Positions 48,629-58,505 of a stretch of 64,000 nt of DNA are shown one piece after another. The first letter of the stretch is position 1. Each line of letters starts with the position of its first letter. Position numbers and translations under genes: made by a program. Location of the stretch: contig OY365810.1 in NCBI GenBank assembly GCA_959347315.1, positions 9,953,647 to 10,017,646 on the forward strand. The letters are read 5' to 3'. The stretch is from Bimastos eiseni. Lineage: Eukaryota > Annelida > Clitellata > Crassiclitellata > Lumbricidae. A model generated the notes under the pieces. That model saw nothing but the letters and a program-made list of their open reading frames with translations, did not search any database and was not told the DNA's origin.

Positions 48629-51600
48629 TCATTTAAAATTAAAAATCAAAATTCGACCATCTCTAAATATCATATTTTTAGAGTCAAATGCATTGTCAGT
48701 CACATATAATCGACCTTTTGACTTTTCCAGAAGAATGCTCCAAACACGTCTTAAGCCATATCTTTCTCCTGTAAGTATTTCTTTCATATATTCCAAATCT
48801 GAATCCAACAGCAAAATTCTCTGATTCCCTCGATCAGCGACCATCACGAATCCATATCCATCAACAGCCAAATATATTGGATAACTCATTTGTCCCATGG
48901 TCAATCCAGGTTTTCCGCCAAAGGACTTAGTAAGTTTCCCAACTGCATCCACTATACACACTCTATGCAGATCAGCATCATCATAGCCATGGCTGATTAC
49001 GTAATGGCCATTGTTCAGTCTGATAGCATGTCTTGGATGACAAATACCTGAGTCTGATGATAGATTTACTTCACGGATCAAGATTCCATTTGGTGAATAT
49101 TCACTCAATTTATTTTTATTAAAAACAGTCAAAAGGACATTTGCCTCATCTGTCACAGACAGACCATGTCCATAATCATCTCCTGTTGACCAATTTTTAA
49201 TTAAATTTCCATTTGGATCAACCCTGAAGATTTCCTTCGACTGATCTCGAACTTTGTGATCGAAGATGTAAAGACATTTATTTCTGCTGCAGGATCCTAA
49301 GTCAACCGGATTAATTAATTTTTTCAAATTCAACTGCCGACTTAAATTGAATGTCATTGAATCGTAAACTTCAACCTTTGAACTGTCCCAACTCACAACA
49401 AACATTTCTTTGTCTAAGATCGTCAATCCGCGGATCGCTTTCTTCCCCATTTCTGCTTCTTTTGTACTGATCGTTTTAACTAAAACTGGATCTGATTTGT
49501 ATCGAAGCTCATCTGAAAAGAAAACAAAATCTATTATATATATTTAGTTGGTACATGATTTTTCATATAACTTTGTCTACAAATACTCTAATAAAGTATT
49601 GAAGTAACACTGAAGCAGATAAAAACAACGAGCATTTTGTGATTCAGAAACACGAAATACAGCACCATCATAAGCAGCAGAGAGAAAGCTAAGGTAAAAA
49701 AAGGACATCGATAGATACATCATCTAGACAACTGAGCAATGGAGAGAGCAAGAGAGGAATTCTACATACATGAAGTGCCTTGTCAAGCTGTCAACACCAC
49801 AAAGAATGGCAAAATGATGGTTTAAATTACGACTGTATTCATTACATACAGACCCAAAACCCAGTTTCCCCTTTCATATGGACAAATTCTGTAAGAACTC
49901 AGATGCAGTCATACTTGTAAATGTTGACAATAGCCGACACAATATTTGCAGTTCAAACACTAGGTTGCTACAAGGTAACAGTGATTGAAGTAACATTGCA
50001 CTAAGTTGCTATTACACTATAACTGTAACTGTACCTTAGATTCACATTTATGTGTCACTTTCAGTTGCTCACCATAATTGCAACAATGACTAAAAAGTTA
50101 AATGGCATGCAATTTAATATTTGTAAGAGTAATCAGCTCTGAGATACTAATTTAAATGTATTAACCTACTCTGAAGCTCTTGTATTTTTTTCATGAGGTC
50201 TTCCTTCTGTTCAGTCCAGGCATTTTTCTCTTCTTTGTGCTTTTGTTCGATAGCCAACATTTTCTCCCCAATCCTGCAATCTGAAACAACAATCATACTC
50301 TAGTGATGTCATAATATCAAGACCTAAAATGAAGAAAAAGCTACAATTAATAAAAAGAATTGCCAGACGAGCAGCAAGCAGATCAAGATACGCTAATTCA
50401 CAAAAGAGAAACAATAGTTACATTTAAAACAAGAAGATTATTCAAAATTTCAGTCATCAAAGATTTGGCTTTAATTGCCCTAAGTTGCTATTAAACTAAT
50501 CAAAATATAACAGAATTATCATCATCAAATACTGGTAAATGGAGCTGATGGAATTGTCACTTTGATGATCCGTGAATAAGACATGAAATCATATTTTTGA
50601 AATTGCTCTTCATCTGGCAACTGACTAACTCTTCCTCAGATCTGTATTGCTGAGCATGTAGAGCGTACACTGTACACATGTTTATACTAATCATAATAAT
50701 ATTAATTAAAAAGTAAAATGTCATTCAAATAGAACATAAATGAGAGTAAAGAGCATTGGGACTTGATCTCAAGTGTGTTAACCTCTTGTGATTAATCTCT
50801 GATGCTCTTGTATTTCTTTCATAAGTTGTTCCTTCTCTTCAATCCAGGCTTTTTTCTCTTGTTCATGCTTTTGTTCGATATCTGTAACAACAACCAAACC
50901 CAATTGGATTTCATGCTGTTAATACTGAATGTGAAAAATAATCTTCAGTTAATAAATATAATTTCTATCAGACAACCAACAAGGAAGCCTGAATAAGCTA
51001 ATAATGAAGATTGATAGGAAACACAGCAGCATAAACAGTTCTTGTCGAGAGACTCGAGACAGATGAAAGCGTCATCATTCACTAGCAAGGCATGCCAAAC
51101 TACCCAAACATTCCAAATACTTTGTCAATGTTGAATTTCACCAGTACATACGGAGAAAATGCCTGCTCATTAATGTAACACAAGGTTAACTCATGGAAAT
51201 CTGAAGATATAGCTATCAATGCAAACTGCTGAATTGAAATTGAAAAGAACTGTCATTGTATGGCCTTTACACCATCCTGATGGTTCCATTAACAAGTAAT
51301 AACAATAGCAAATTTTATCAAACAAAATGTTCACGGAAGTAGATGCTTTTCACCTAAAGGACAACATTTCTGTTTGCTCAACAGCAATTTAGTCAAATCT
51401 GGAATATAGCATTTCCAATTAAAAACATCCAGGCTGTTTTCTATAGTTTGGCAATGTTTGGTCTATATAAAATTACGAACAATGCATACTGACCAAGTAA
51501 AAGCTTTTCATTATCGGGTTGGTCACAGAGTCCACTTCTGGATTCTTGGTTATTGATGAATTCGAGCAAGTAGTGATTTTGGTCATTTAAGGCTTGGCAT

Positions 51601-52400
51601 ACAACAAGAAATGCTCTAGGATGCTGAGTGGAAAACAGAAAGTCCAGAAGAGCCCGGCATCTTTCCTGTGGTGTGTGTTTCTTACATCGAATCTTCAATG
51701 ATTGTTCCAGATTGATCACACCTTCTTGCAGTAACCAATCACAAAGTCGATTTGGGTCAACATCGGACACGAACTTCGCGTAGATGTTCAATATCCGATG
51801 CTTAATATCCTCGTTAGTCAAAAAACCTAGAAGAAACAGATTCTCTGTGCAGCAAACAATCAGTAGCATATTTCATAAGTGCAACAAACTGTAAATCTCC
51901 TAAATCTGTCTGTGTTAAAACAAAAGGAGACCATAATATAACATTATACTAGACTATTAAAATCCACACTGATGATAGGAGTGAAATCACAATAAAAGAG
52001 TTTGAAAACACTGAATCTCGATCTTGAGAAAAAAATAAATGAGAGAGTGGGCAGAAGAGACCGTGCACTGCCAAACGAAAATGGCAAGAATCTTTGGAAG
52101 GTTTGTTCCAAGAGTTTAAAATAGCTAATCAAATCAATTATCATCTAATTATTACCATAATTATCAGCACAATCAAATTTTATTATATATATATATATAT
52201 CTTTAATTTATAAACATGTACGTCCATGATGTACATTGTACATGTACCGGTAGTTTCCATGAATACAGCAGCACATTTGGTTTTATACCAGAGCATTTAT
52301 CTAGGCTTTCCACGCTCTTGAGTTCAGTCAGGCCATAGCCGCGGAAGAAGACGTCAGGTTGGCATAGAGAGGCAGCCTCTTGTGTTGGCTTTGCACTCAT
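48629..52400 (-). CDS. CARD-coiled coil-NHL propeller protein, five exons, 512 aa
   Basis: Exons (minus): 52400-52289, 51826-51494, 50881-50783, 50280-50170 and 49512-48629. All four introns are phase 1 with GT/AG ends, total 1539 bp. Residues ~42-127 form a death-fold domain I read as a CARD (LCDWLLQEGVI, then RCRALLDFL, HPRAF and HYLLEFI). Residues ~149-218 are two paralogous coiled-coil exons, each with I-E-Q-K-H, E-K..W, M-K and I-Q-E. Residues ~225-512 are an NHL-type propeller of about six blades (FRVDPNGNLI, CIVDAVGKLTKSFGG, VMVADRGNQRILLLDSD, LYVTDN). A CARD would recruit partners, the coil oligomerise and the propeller bind ligand, protein or RNA; this is inference. The layout is TRIM-NHL with the RING and B-boxes replaced by a CARD. 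The assignment needs a profile search. Confidence 0.85.
52182..52202. repeat. (TA)n run
   Basis: Short TATATA tract in the first intron of the CARD gene. Confidence 0.9.
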
Positions 52401-52869
52401 TGTAGGGAGATGCAAGCAAGATACCTAGAATAACACAAGCATGTAGTTATTATCACAAGGCAAATTAGTGGGGTGTAGACATATAGGGCAAGGAAAGGTA
52501 TCATAAGTTAGGTAGCATAAGGAAGAAAATGCACGCAATGCTAAATTAGGATGATAAAAATGAAAATATACCATTTTGCAACTCAGTATTTCATACCATT
52601 CAGAAGATTATCAGCGTCGTTCAACTCATCAATATCAACAACAACAACAAATAATTCACTTTCATCATTAATTTATCAAGATGAAGTCATAGATATGAAG
52701 TGTTAACAACATAAGCTTTCTTAGCAACAGCATATCACAGGTATGATCCTTCATCAACTTTTCTTTCCACTGACACTGTGTGGTAAGTGTTCTGATAGCT
52801 GAGTTGACTAGAGATCACAAGAGGCACAGGAATGGTTGGTCATTAAACATCTGACCTTACAATTGATAG

Positions 52870-53275
52870 TCTAGCATGTCGCATCATACCATACCACCCC
52901 AGCACATCTTATTTAGGGTATCTGCCTTAGTTGGGCGCTGCCTTGGTGGTACTGCTTATGTGCAGGAGCTGTGTAGCTCTATCACTGCCAGTAGTGGTCG
53001 ACGACCACTTCGCTCTGCAGTTCGTAGCGACCTGATCGTCCCTTTTGCACACACTTACATAATGCAAAATCGGGCTTTCTCGGTCGAGATACCTACCATC
53101 TGGAATGGACTTCCCATAGAGCTCCGTCTCCTACCTATAAGAACTCATCATCTTCATTATACGCCTCTCTTAAAACTATCCTTTACAGTCAAGGGTTAGG
53201 CTGGGAGCGCCTCTGAGTAGATATCTTGAAGGGGCGATATATCAAGTATTTTTGATTGATTGATTGATAACAATA
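52870..53275 (+). pseudogene. CR1/L2-like LINE 3' end with ATTGATTG tail
   Basis: The frame from 52876 shows LGGTAYVQELCS, RRPLRSAVR, AFSVEIPTIWNGLP (the C-terminal AFSVA.P..WN.LP motif) and then the tail GGGAGCGCCTCTGAGTAGAT, GGGGCGATATATCAAG and ATTGATTGATTG. One nonsense or short frame loss near the end. Truncated at the 5' side. Confidence 0.8.
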
Positions 53276-53284
53276 TGCGAGCAG

Positions 53285-53508
53285 CTTCTACGACCAAAAC
53301 TTCGGCATCACAACGCACAGAAATATAACTTCTGTGGTCGAAAGTTTTTCACATATGTCTCAGAATAACACTAACCCTAACCCTGACATTAAAAATATAA
53401 TGTTTTTGGGCATCATGCGCAGAGGTCTTCACTCGCTAAATATTTACGTGTTCGGCCTGTAAAATTCACATTTTCTTTTGTATTGCCACCGAATTTCGGC
53501 CGCAGAAA
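53285..53508. mobile_element. MITE with CTTCTACGG-type ends (short copy)
   Basis: Left end CTTCTACGACC, then CTTCGGC; right end GAATTTCGGCCGCAGAA. It shares AACGCACAGAAA and CTAACCCTAACCCT with the copy at 56644-56981, which lies in the opposite sense. Target duplication not identified. Confidence 0.55.
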
Positions 53509-53574
53509 ATTCATGCTAACAATACACAGCAACACAACATGACAGCACATACCACACACAGCCACACGCCAAAA

Positions 53575-53815
53575 TTATACTTAAATGGACGCTGGATTTA
53601 CGAAATACATGCTGAAGTATGGGCAGAATTAATGCAAGAATGTTGTCACGATAGAAGTGCAATATATGTAAACAAGGCCGTGTACGCAAAAACTCGATGA
53701 TTAAAAGAAATAAAATTAAATGGAAGCTGGATTGATGAAAATAATATGCCACAGAGAAGCAGAATTGATGAAAATATCATGCTTAAGTAGAAGCTGGTTT
53801 GATGCGAGAATGTCG
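53575..53815. repeat. AAGCTGGATTGATGAAAAT repeats (inverted relative to 44.5 kb)
   Basis: About five degenerate units of ~45 bp with GAAGCTGGATTGATGAAAAT and ATGCTTAAGTAGAAGCTGG. Reverse complement of the family inside 44465-44829. Confidence 0.65.
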
Positions 53816-53869
53816 TGAGATTTGGAGCCGAGTTAGTAAATCCGGACCAGTACCGAACCTTCGGCTATG

Positions 53870-54412
53870 ATCTGCTCTAGGGTCGACTTTGGAAACATTG
53901 CCTTCATTGACTCTCCTCTCACCACATCTCTAAGGTCCAGTCCAGTCTCAATGCGGCTGCCCGACTAATTGGTAGAATTCCAAAATTTTGTCACATCTCT
54001 TCCCTCATTCATGAATCCCTTCACTGGCTCCCTGCACCTCAACACATTCGTTTCAAGACCCTTGCATTGATGGGTAACTGTCTCCTTGGATCTACCCCCG
54101 CCTACCTTCTGGCTCTCTGCTCTAGGGTCTCCTCTATTCCTCACCGGGTTTCCCTTCGTTCCTCTGCCCGCAGACTTCTAGTGGTTCCCCGCATGTGCTC
54201 TGCCACAGCCCAAACCAGGAGCTTTGCCTACGTGGGTCCCACCAGCTGGAACAGACTCCCCTTTCCTCTTCGGAAGGAGCTGCTGTCTCTCTCTCCACTG
54301 CTGCCTTCCGGAAGCTTTTGAAGACTTTCCTTTGTTCTGTTTAACTTTGTGTTGAGTCGCGAGTGCCTCTGATTCGAGTGGCGCTATATAAGTGCTCTGG
54401 CATCACATTCGG
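53870..54412 (+). pseudogene. CR1-like LINE 3' end, third subfamily
   Basis: The frame from 54067 shows T-P-A-Y-L-L-A-L-C-S, LRSSARRLLVVPR, SFAYVGPTSWNRLP and F-P-L-R: the C-terminal part of a CR1-like ORF2. Upstream parts are in another frame. It ends with GAGTGCCTCTGATTCGAGTG and GCGCTATATAAGTG. Confidence 0.85.
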
Positions 54413-54487
54413 GCCGCAGCAGTTAGTACTCTGTGCGTTTGGAGGCCGAAGTAGAGGCCCCAGAAGCTCCATGGGTAGATGTTTTAA

Positions 54488-55196
54488 CGGGTGTAGGACA
54501 AAACCCCCAGACAAAAACCCCCTCTGACATAATCCCTCTGTCTTAGGCAGGACATTAACCCCCCGGACAAAACCCCCCTCTTGCCCTAACTAGCTTCTGA
54601 AATTAGAAGCCATACCATAATAACTGACACTACTAACAAAGTCTGCACAACATTACAAGTGACACTCAGTACGATTCTTAGTCTAACTCAGAGGCGTCCA
54701 GATAGGGGTGGGGGGGTCCTTTTTTAAATTTAGGGGGATATCTTGACTACCTGACACATGGAACTAGGGTGTTTGCCGCCATCAGTTAGAGGGGGATTAA
54801 GGCCCCTGGTCTAACTTATATAAGAAATCGTGTCACAGATAACACATACGTTCTGCATAGACTCACCTGACGCGTCTGAAAACGCCGTGTCACAGCCTAT
54901 AATGAATTACGCACAGTGGTGCCTTCAGTGTACATAGACCTATCATACATTAACAACAAAACCAAGGAACTAATTAACTGTTTGCAATTTAAATAATGGA
55001 CGACGATACCTGAGTGACCGCATCAGACTTTGAACTGACATATATGACACATATTTTACTTCAGACTTTAAAGTATACACACGTTTCTAAATAATAAAAG
55101 TAAAAAAGTAACAAAAATTTATTCTTAGAGGATCTGGTCTTACTTAGGGGTTTTTTGTCAAGGGGGTTTTGTCGGAGGGGTTTTTTCCGCGACCCG
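54488..55196. mobile_element. Foldback element with GACAAAACCCCC ends
   Basis: CGGGTGTAGGACAAAACCCCC at the left, and CGGGTCGCGG, then AAAACCCCTCCGACAAAACC, read from the right. Both sides are flanked by TTTTAA (54482-54487 and 55197-55202), a possible target duplication. No coding. It carries the 120 bp hAT element 54689-54808 inside. Confidence 0.75.
54689..54808. mobile_element. 120 bp hAT-type MITE nested in the foldback element
   Basis: Starts CAGAGGCGTCCAGAT and ends GATTAAGGCCCCTG. The octamer GTCTAACT flanks it perfectly (54681-54688 and 54809-54816). A degenerate relative lies at about 57735-57858. Confidence 0.9.
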
Positions 55197-55202
55197 TTTT
55201 AA

Positions 55203-55812
55203 CATTGATTCGAAACGTCTGGTGGTTTCTTACTAAACTCAACAGATCTACAGAAACTTATCAATGCGATTAAACTTGAAGAAAAGCTGAGCAAAGTCTT
55301 AATATATTTACCTCTTTTGAGATTATATAATTTTATTTTCCGAAAACTACACTGACAACCCAAAGATACTAAATATTCATAAATGCGGTGTGCATAATAA
55401 TATGCAAACCGCATTAATATTATTATGTAATGTATAGCGAATACACCAAATGACTCGAGATTGTCAGGCCGTGGGCCAACTTCGGTGTAACGTTATCTGT
55501 GAATTGACTATAGCGGAAACAGGCCTACCCGCCTTTGCAATAAGCTTTGTACTAATTTTCTGTCGATAAATTTAAAGGCGCAATCGTGCTTTTACGACGC
55601 AAAGCACGTTGACGTTTTGTTGACGCAAAGCACTATGCAAATTGACGGTAACTTAAGGCAGTACTGTCAAGTGCATTGACATTAACGCTGCGTTCGACCT
55701 ACAGCAGTCTTTATTTTATTTAGCTTATGCACAACGCACCGAGGCATTTAATAACTGCAAGCTCATCACGCATTAAGAGCCTTTAAAATGCAGCAGGCTA
55801 ATTGTAGTTCAC
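55203..55812. other. Gene-free stretch
   Basis: Would be intron or 3' flank of the RING/B-box exon. A coiled-coil exon was looked for on the minus strand and not found. Confidence 0.35.
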
Positions 55813-56468
55813 GTATAGAAAAGGCTTCTTCAGTACGACTTTGTCAACATGACAACCTTTATGATTATTATGGTTGCCAACGAAGCACATGACGCAGACA
55901 ACTGTTTTGCAATCAGTGCAATATATGTCCAAAATATGGAGTTTATGCAGTTCACAAATACCTGGAGCTTGATCGATTATGACATCTTGGCCACCTTCGT
56001 GGTTATTTAATGGTAACAAGCAATGATTCCTTGTTGATTTAAATGTCCTATGATGTATGCAGCATTCCGGACAAAAGTTCTCATTGCAATCAACACAATA
56101 TGTATCAGCTGCTGGAACATTCATATCTGCTTTTTCATTTGCTTCGTAACATGCATCGCATATGGGTGTGGATGAAGCAGACTGATCTGGAAAATTTGTC
56201 ACTTGTATCATCCTCTCAATAAAGATATTCTTAGGAAGTCCATGCAATTCCCTTGGCAGAATCTTGAACATTCGCCCACAGATTGGACAAGGCATTTCAA
56301 CTCCTTGTCCATTGTTGGATTTAACAGAAATCTCTTGAAAACATCTCATGCACAATGTATGAGTACACGGTAAGACAATCGGATTTGTGTAGAATTCCGT
56401 GCATATGAGCATGTCTTTATGTCTTTGATCGGATTAAAATTCAAATTGGCTAAGTTCTTGGCAGCCAT
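55813..56468 (-). pseudogene. TRIM-type RING plus two B-boxes exon with a one-base frameshift
   Basis: Start ATGGCT at 56468 in a strong context (AAAATGG) reads MAAKNLANLNFNPI up to a Cys codon at 56411-56409. The next Cys codon of the RING (56403-56401) is in another frame: five bases separate them where C-x2-C needs six. From there the frame is open for 200 codons: T-E-F-Y, LPCTHTLCMRC, then CPICGRMF (C3HC4 RING), a first B-box (CDACYEANE to CCIHH), a second B-box (CELHKL, IYCTDC, VCVMCF, NHNNHKGC), and then the donor TATAC/GTGAAC at 55813. RING domains are E3 ubiquitin ligase modules. No coiled coil or C-terminal domain follows before the CARD gene. Either a recent pseudogene or an assembly error; the break is not in a homopolymer. 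Confidence 0.85.
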
Positions 56469-56643
56469 TTTCAAACATATACAGATTCACACCCAAAAGG
56501 GAATTGAAACTCCATCACGCTAATTGGAATGAGCATAGTGGGCTCTAAACTTTCTAAAGTCTTTGGCTATAAAGTCTGTGCATAGTATAGTTATGTACAA
56601 AAAGAAATTTTGATCCAATAATAACGAACTCTCGCAGGAGAAA

Positions 56644-56981
56644 TCTTCTGTGGCCGAAATTTCGGCCAATATACAATCGAAATATCACTTATACGGCCGA
56701 ACTCACTCATACAAAATTTAGCACCTGAAGACCTCTGCGCATGCGCAACCATTGGCGACTGCGCACTGCTAAAAATACCTAACATTTGTATGCCCTAATA
56801 TGCGTCGTGAGGGTTGGTTAGGGTCATATTAAGCATCGTGAGGGTCGGTTAGGGTCAGGCTAGGCGTTGTGAGGGTCGTTTAGGGTCAGAGTTAGTGTCG
56901 ATTTTAGACATAAACGAAGAATTTCCGGCCGCATATGTAATTTTTCTGTGCGTTTTAGGCCGAACTTTCGACCGTAGAAGC
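56644..56981. mobile_element. MITE with GCTTCTACGG-type ends and TTAGGGT-like repeats
   Basis: CTTCTGTGGCCGAAATTTCG at the left, and CTTCTACGGTCGAAAGTTCG read from the right. Inside, at 56800-56905, a ~30-36 bp unit with CGT.GTGAGGGT.G.TTAGGGTCA repeats three times. Confidence 0.7.
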
Positions 56982-57454
56982 GCCAGGCCTCGCAGAAACA
57001 GTCTTTCTGAACTCCTGTTGCCAACGGTCTTAATTTCTTAATAATCAAAACAAAGTGATCGATCATATTGGTAGGCCTATACGTTATTGAATGAAAATGC
57101 TCATAATATCCCACTTATCTTAATATCCTTACATTTAATCGCTTTGTCAAACTTTTTAAATCTGTGCACTAGCAGCAGCGTCACAAAAATAATCCGCCAT
57201 CCACCAACGCCATCAACAACAAAAATAAATGAGCATTCATTTAGCGCATAGCTTTTAAAAACCACTCGATTTCGCTATTTGAGACAAGCTTAGTCATAGT
57301 GGTGTGACTGGTGTCTAACTTTTCTAAGGCCTTTAATTGGTTATCAAATCTGAGTGTAGTATAATTATGTCCTAAAAAATTTGGATCCAGTAAAAATAAC
57401 GAAACAGCAAAGATGGTAGAGTCTGAGTTCCAGCTCCCCTTACAAAGGGTTAAA
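56982..57454. other. Gene-free stretch
   Basis: Nothing recognised. Confidence 0.35.
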
Positions 57455-57560
57455 CTAGGCTATAAACTAGGCCTACCTTGATTTTAGCGTAGGCCTATAA
57501 ACTACATTGATTTTAGCGTAGGCCTATAAACTACATTGATTTTAGCATAGGCCTATATAC
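57455..57560. repeat. ~34 bp minisatellite built on TAGGCCTA
   Basis: Three to four units of TAGGCCTATAAACTACATTG followed by ATTTTAGCG. Each unit contains the palindrome that is also over-represented elsewhere. Confidence 0.85.
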
Positions 57561-57734
57561 GCAATTATTTTTAGGCATCATGTGTCACAGCTTATATTGT
57601 TAACTGCTCTAAAGAAATAAAACACTAATTAATAGGTCTAACACTTAGGCCTACAGTTAAAACAGTTTTAATGTTACATAAAATGTCATCCGGGCGACTA
57701 TAGGATGATCATCACCTTGTCGCCATTGATGGTC

Positions 57735-57858
57735 CGGAGGCAAAATTAATGCTTCCAGATGGAGGGGGCATTTTTGCATCTTAGGGGGAATATTTTGCCT
57801 TCCTGGCACTTGGGACCGGGGTTTGCCTCCACCGCTGAGAGGGAGATTGACGCCTCTG
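57735..57858. mobile_element. Degenerate relative of the 120 bp hAT MITE
   Basis: Shares CCAGAT, AGGGGG, CCTGGCAC.TGG.AC, GGGTTTGCC.CCA and GAGGGAGATT.A.GCC.CTG with 54689-54808. No clear target duplication. Confidence 0.6.
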
Positions 57859-57924
57859 CCCGCTTCCATTTAGGCAGAAATATCTTTTAAAAAAGAAATA
57901 TCAACCTCCTTTCCGGCTCAAATA

Positions 57925-58015
57925 ACTTGATTAATTCAGCTTCTAGTTAAACATAACCTTTTCCATGAATCCACCTTCATGTAACAATAGTTTATCATTT
58001 AAACGGAATTCATTT
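57925..58015. repeat. Third copy of the CAGCTTCTACTTAA repeat family
   Basis: TTCAGCTTCTAGTTAAACAT, then CATGAATCCACCTTC, then GTTTATCATTTAA. Same orientation as 44517-44760. Confidence 0.5.
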
Positions 58016-58185
58016 AATCATTGCAGCGAGGTGGGTTGTTAGAACGGTAGACCTAGAAGGGTTTAGGCCTACAGTAGACTACTGTTGGACATCCTTTACA
58101 AATATTTGTCGCTTAGGCCTACTCCTTCAGCTAGTAGATAAGGTACAGCAAATAGCTTAAATGAAATTTTACTTTCGCTTTCGCA

Positions 58186-58272
58186 GTCACGTGATTAGAC
58201 TTTTGACCGCGGCGCAGAGAAATGTGAGGTTTTTAATTGCTTATCACGTGGTATCATCAATGACCTTTGACC
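58186..58272 (+). promoter_or_regulatory. Two E-boxes and a DR1 element upstream of Rab exon 1
   Basis: GTCACGTGAT at 58186-58195 and ATCACGTGGT at 58243-58252 resemble the TFEB/MITF (CLEAR) E-box. TGACCTTTGACC at 58261-58272 is a perfect nuclear-receptor DR1. They lie 190-280 bp before the start codon. Binding is inference. Confidence 0.45.
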
Positions 58273-58462
58273 GAAACTGACCTACTTTCAAAGTTGCTTC
58301 GCGGAGTGTGATTAGCGATTCTACTCCGAAGGCGATATTTTCAGTTGTTCTGTGGTCCTGTAATAATGAGTGATTAGTCTTGTGTAAATTACGAAAATGT
58401 CGGGGAACACGCGACACTGTCGTTAATATATCGTATTCTGTTGCGAGTATTTGACGGCTGAA

Positions 58463-58505
58463 ATGCCGAACTTAGAAGCAAAGGTTGTCGTGTTGGGCTC
58501 ACAAG
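58463..58505 (+). CDS. First coding exon of a second Rab-family gene (partial)
   Basis: ATG at 58463 opens MPNLEAKVVVLGSQ, the first beta-strand and the start of the P-loop, and ends in a phase-1 donor (CACAAG/GTATGT). The minus-strand Rab gene (exon 1: METYLPNSLEVKVIVVGSA) has an intron at exactly the same place and phase, so the two are paralogs. No matching second exon (GVGKTS) was found to 64000, so the rest should lie beyond the window or the exon is stranded. The upstream 300 bp has promoter-like motifs. Confidence 0.75.

Noticed and set aside
48612..48824. Plus-strand 70-codon frame
   Set aside because: Shadow of the NHL exon on the minus strand.
53370..53395. Interstitial telomere from a chromosome fusion
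   Set aside because: Only two CCCTAA units, inside a MITE-like element that has a relative nearby.
52289..56468. RING/B-box exon and CARD gene as one gene
   Set aside because: The CARD gene has its own ATG exon in phase with the CARD exon. The RING exon ends in phase 0, which does not fit the phase-1 acceptors at 51826, 50881 or 49512.
58463..58505. Alternative first exon of the minus-strand Rab gene
   Set aside because: Wrong strand and 34 kb away. That gene already has its own exon 1 at 24798-24741.
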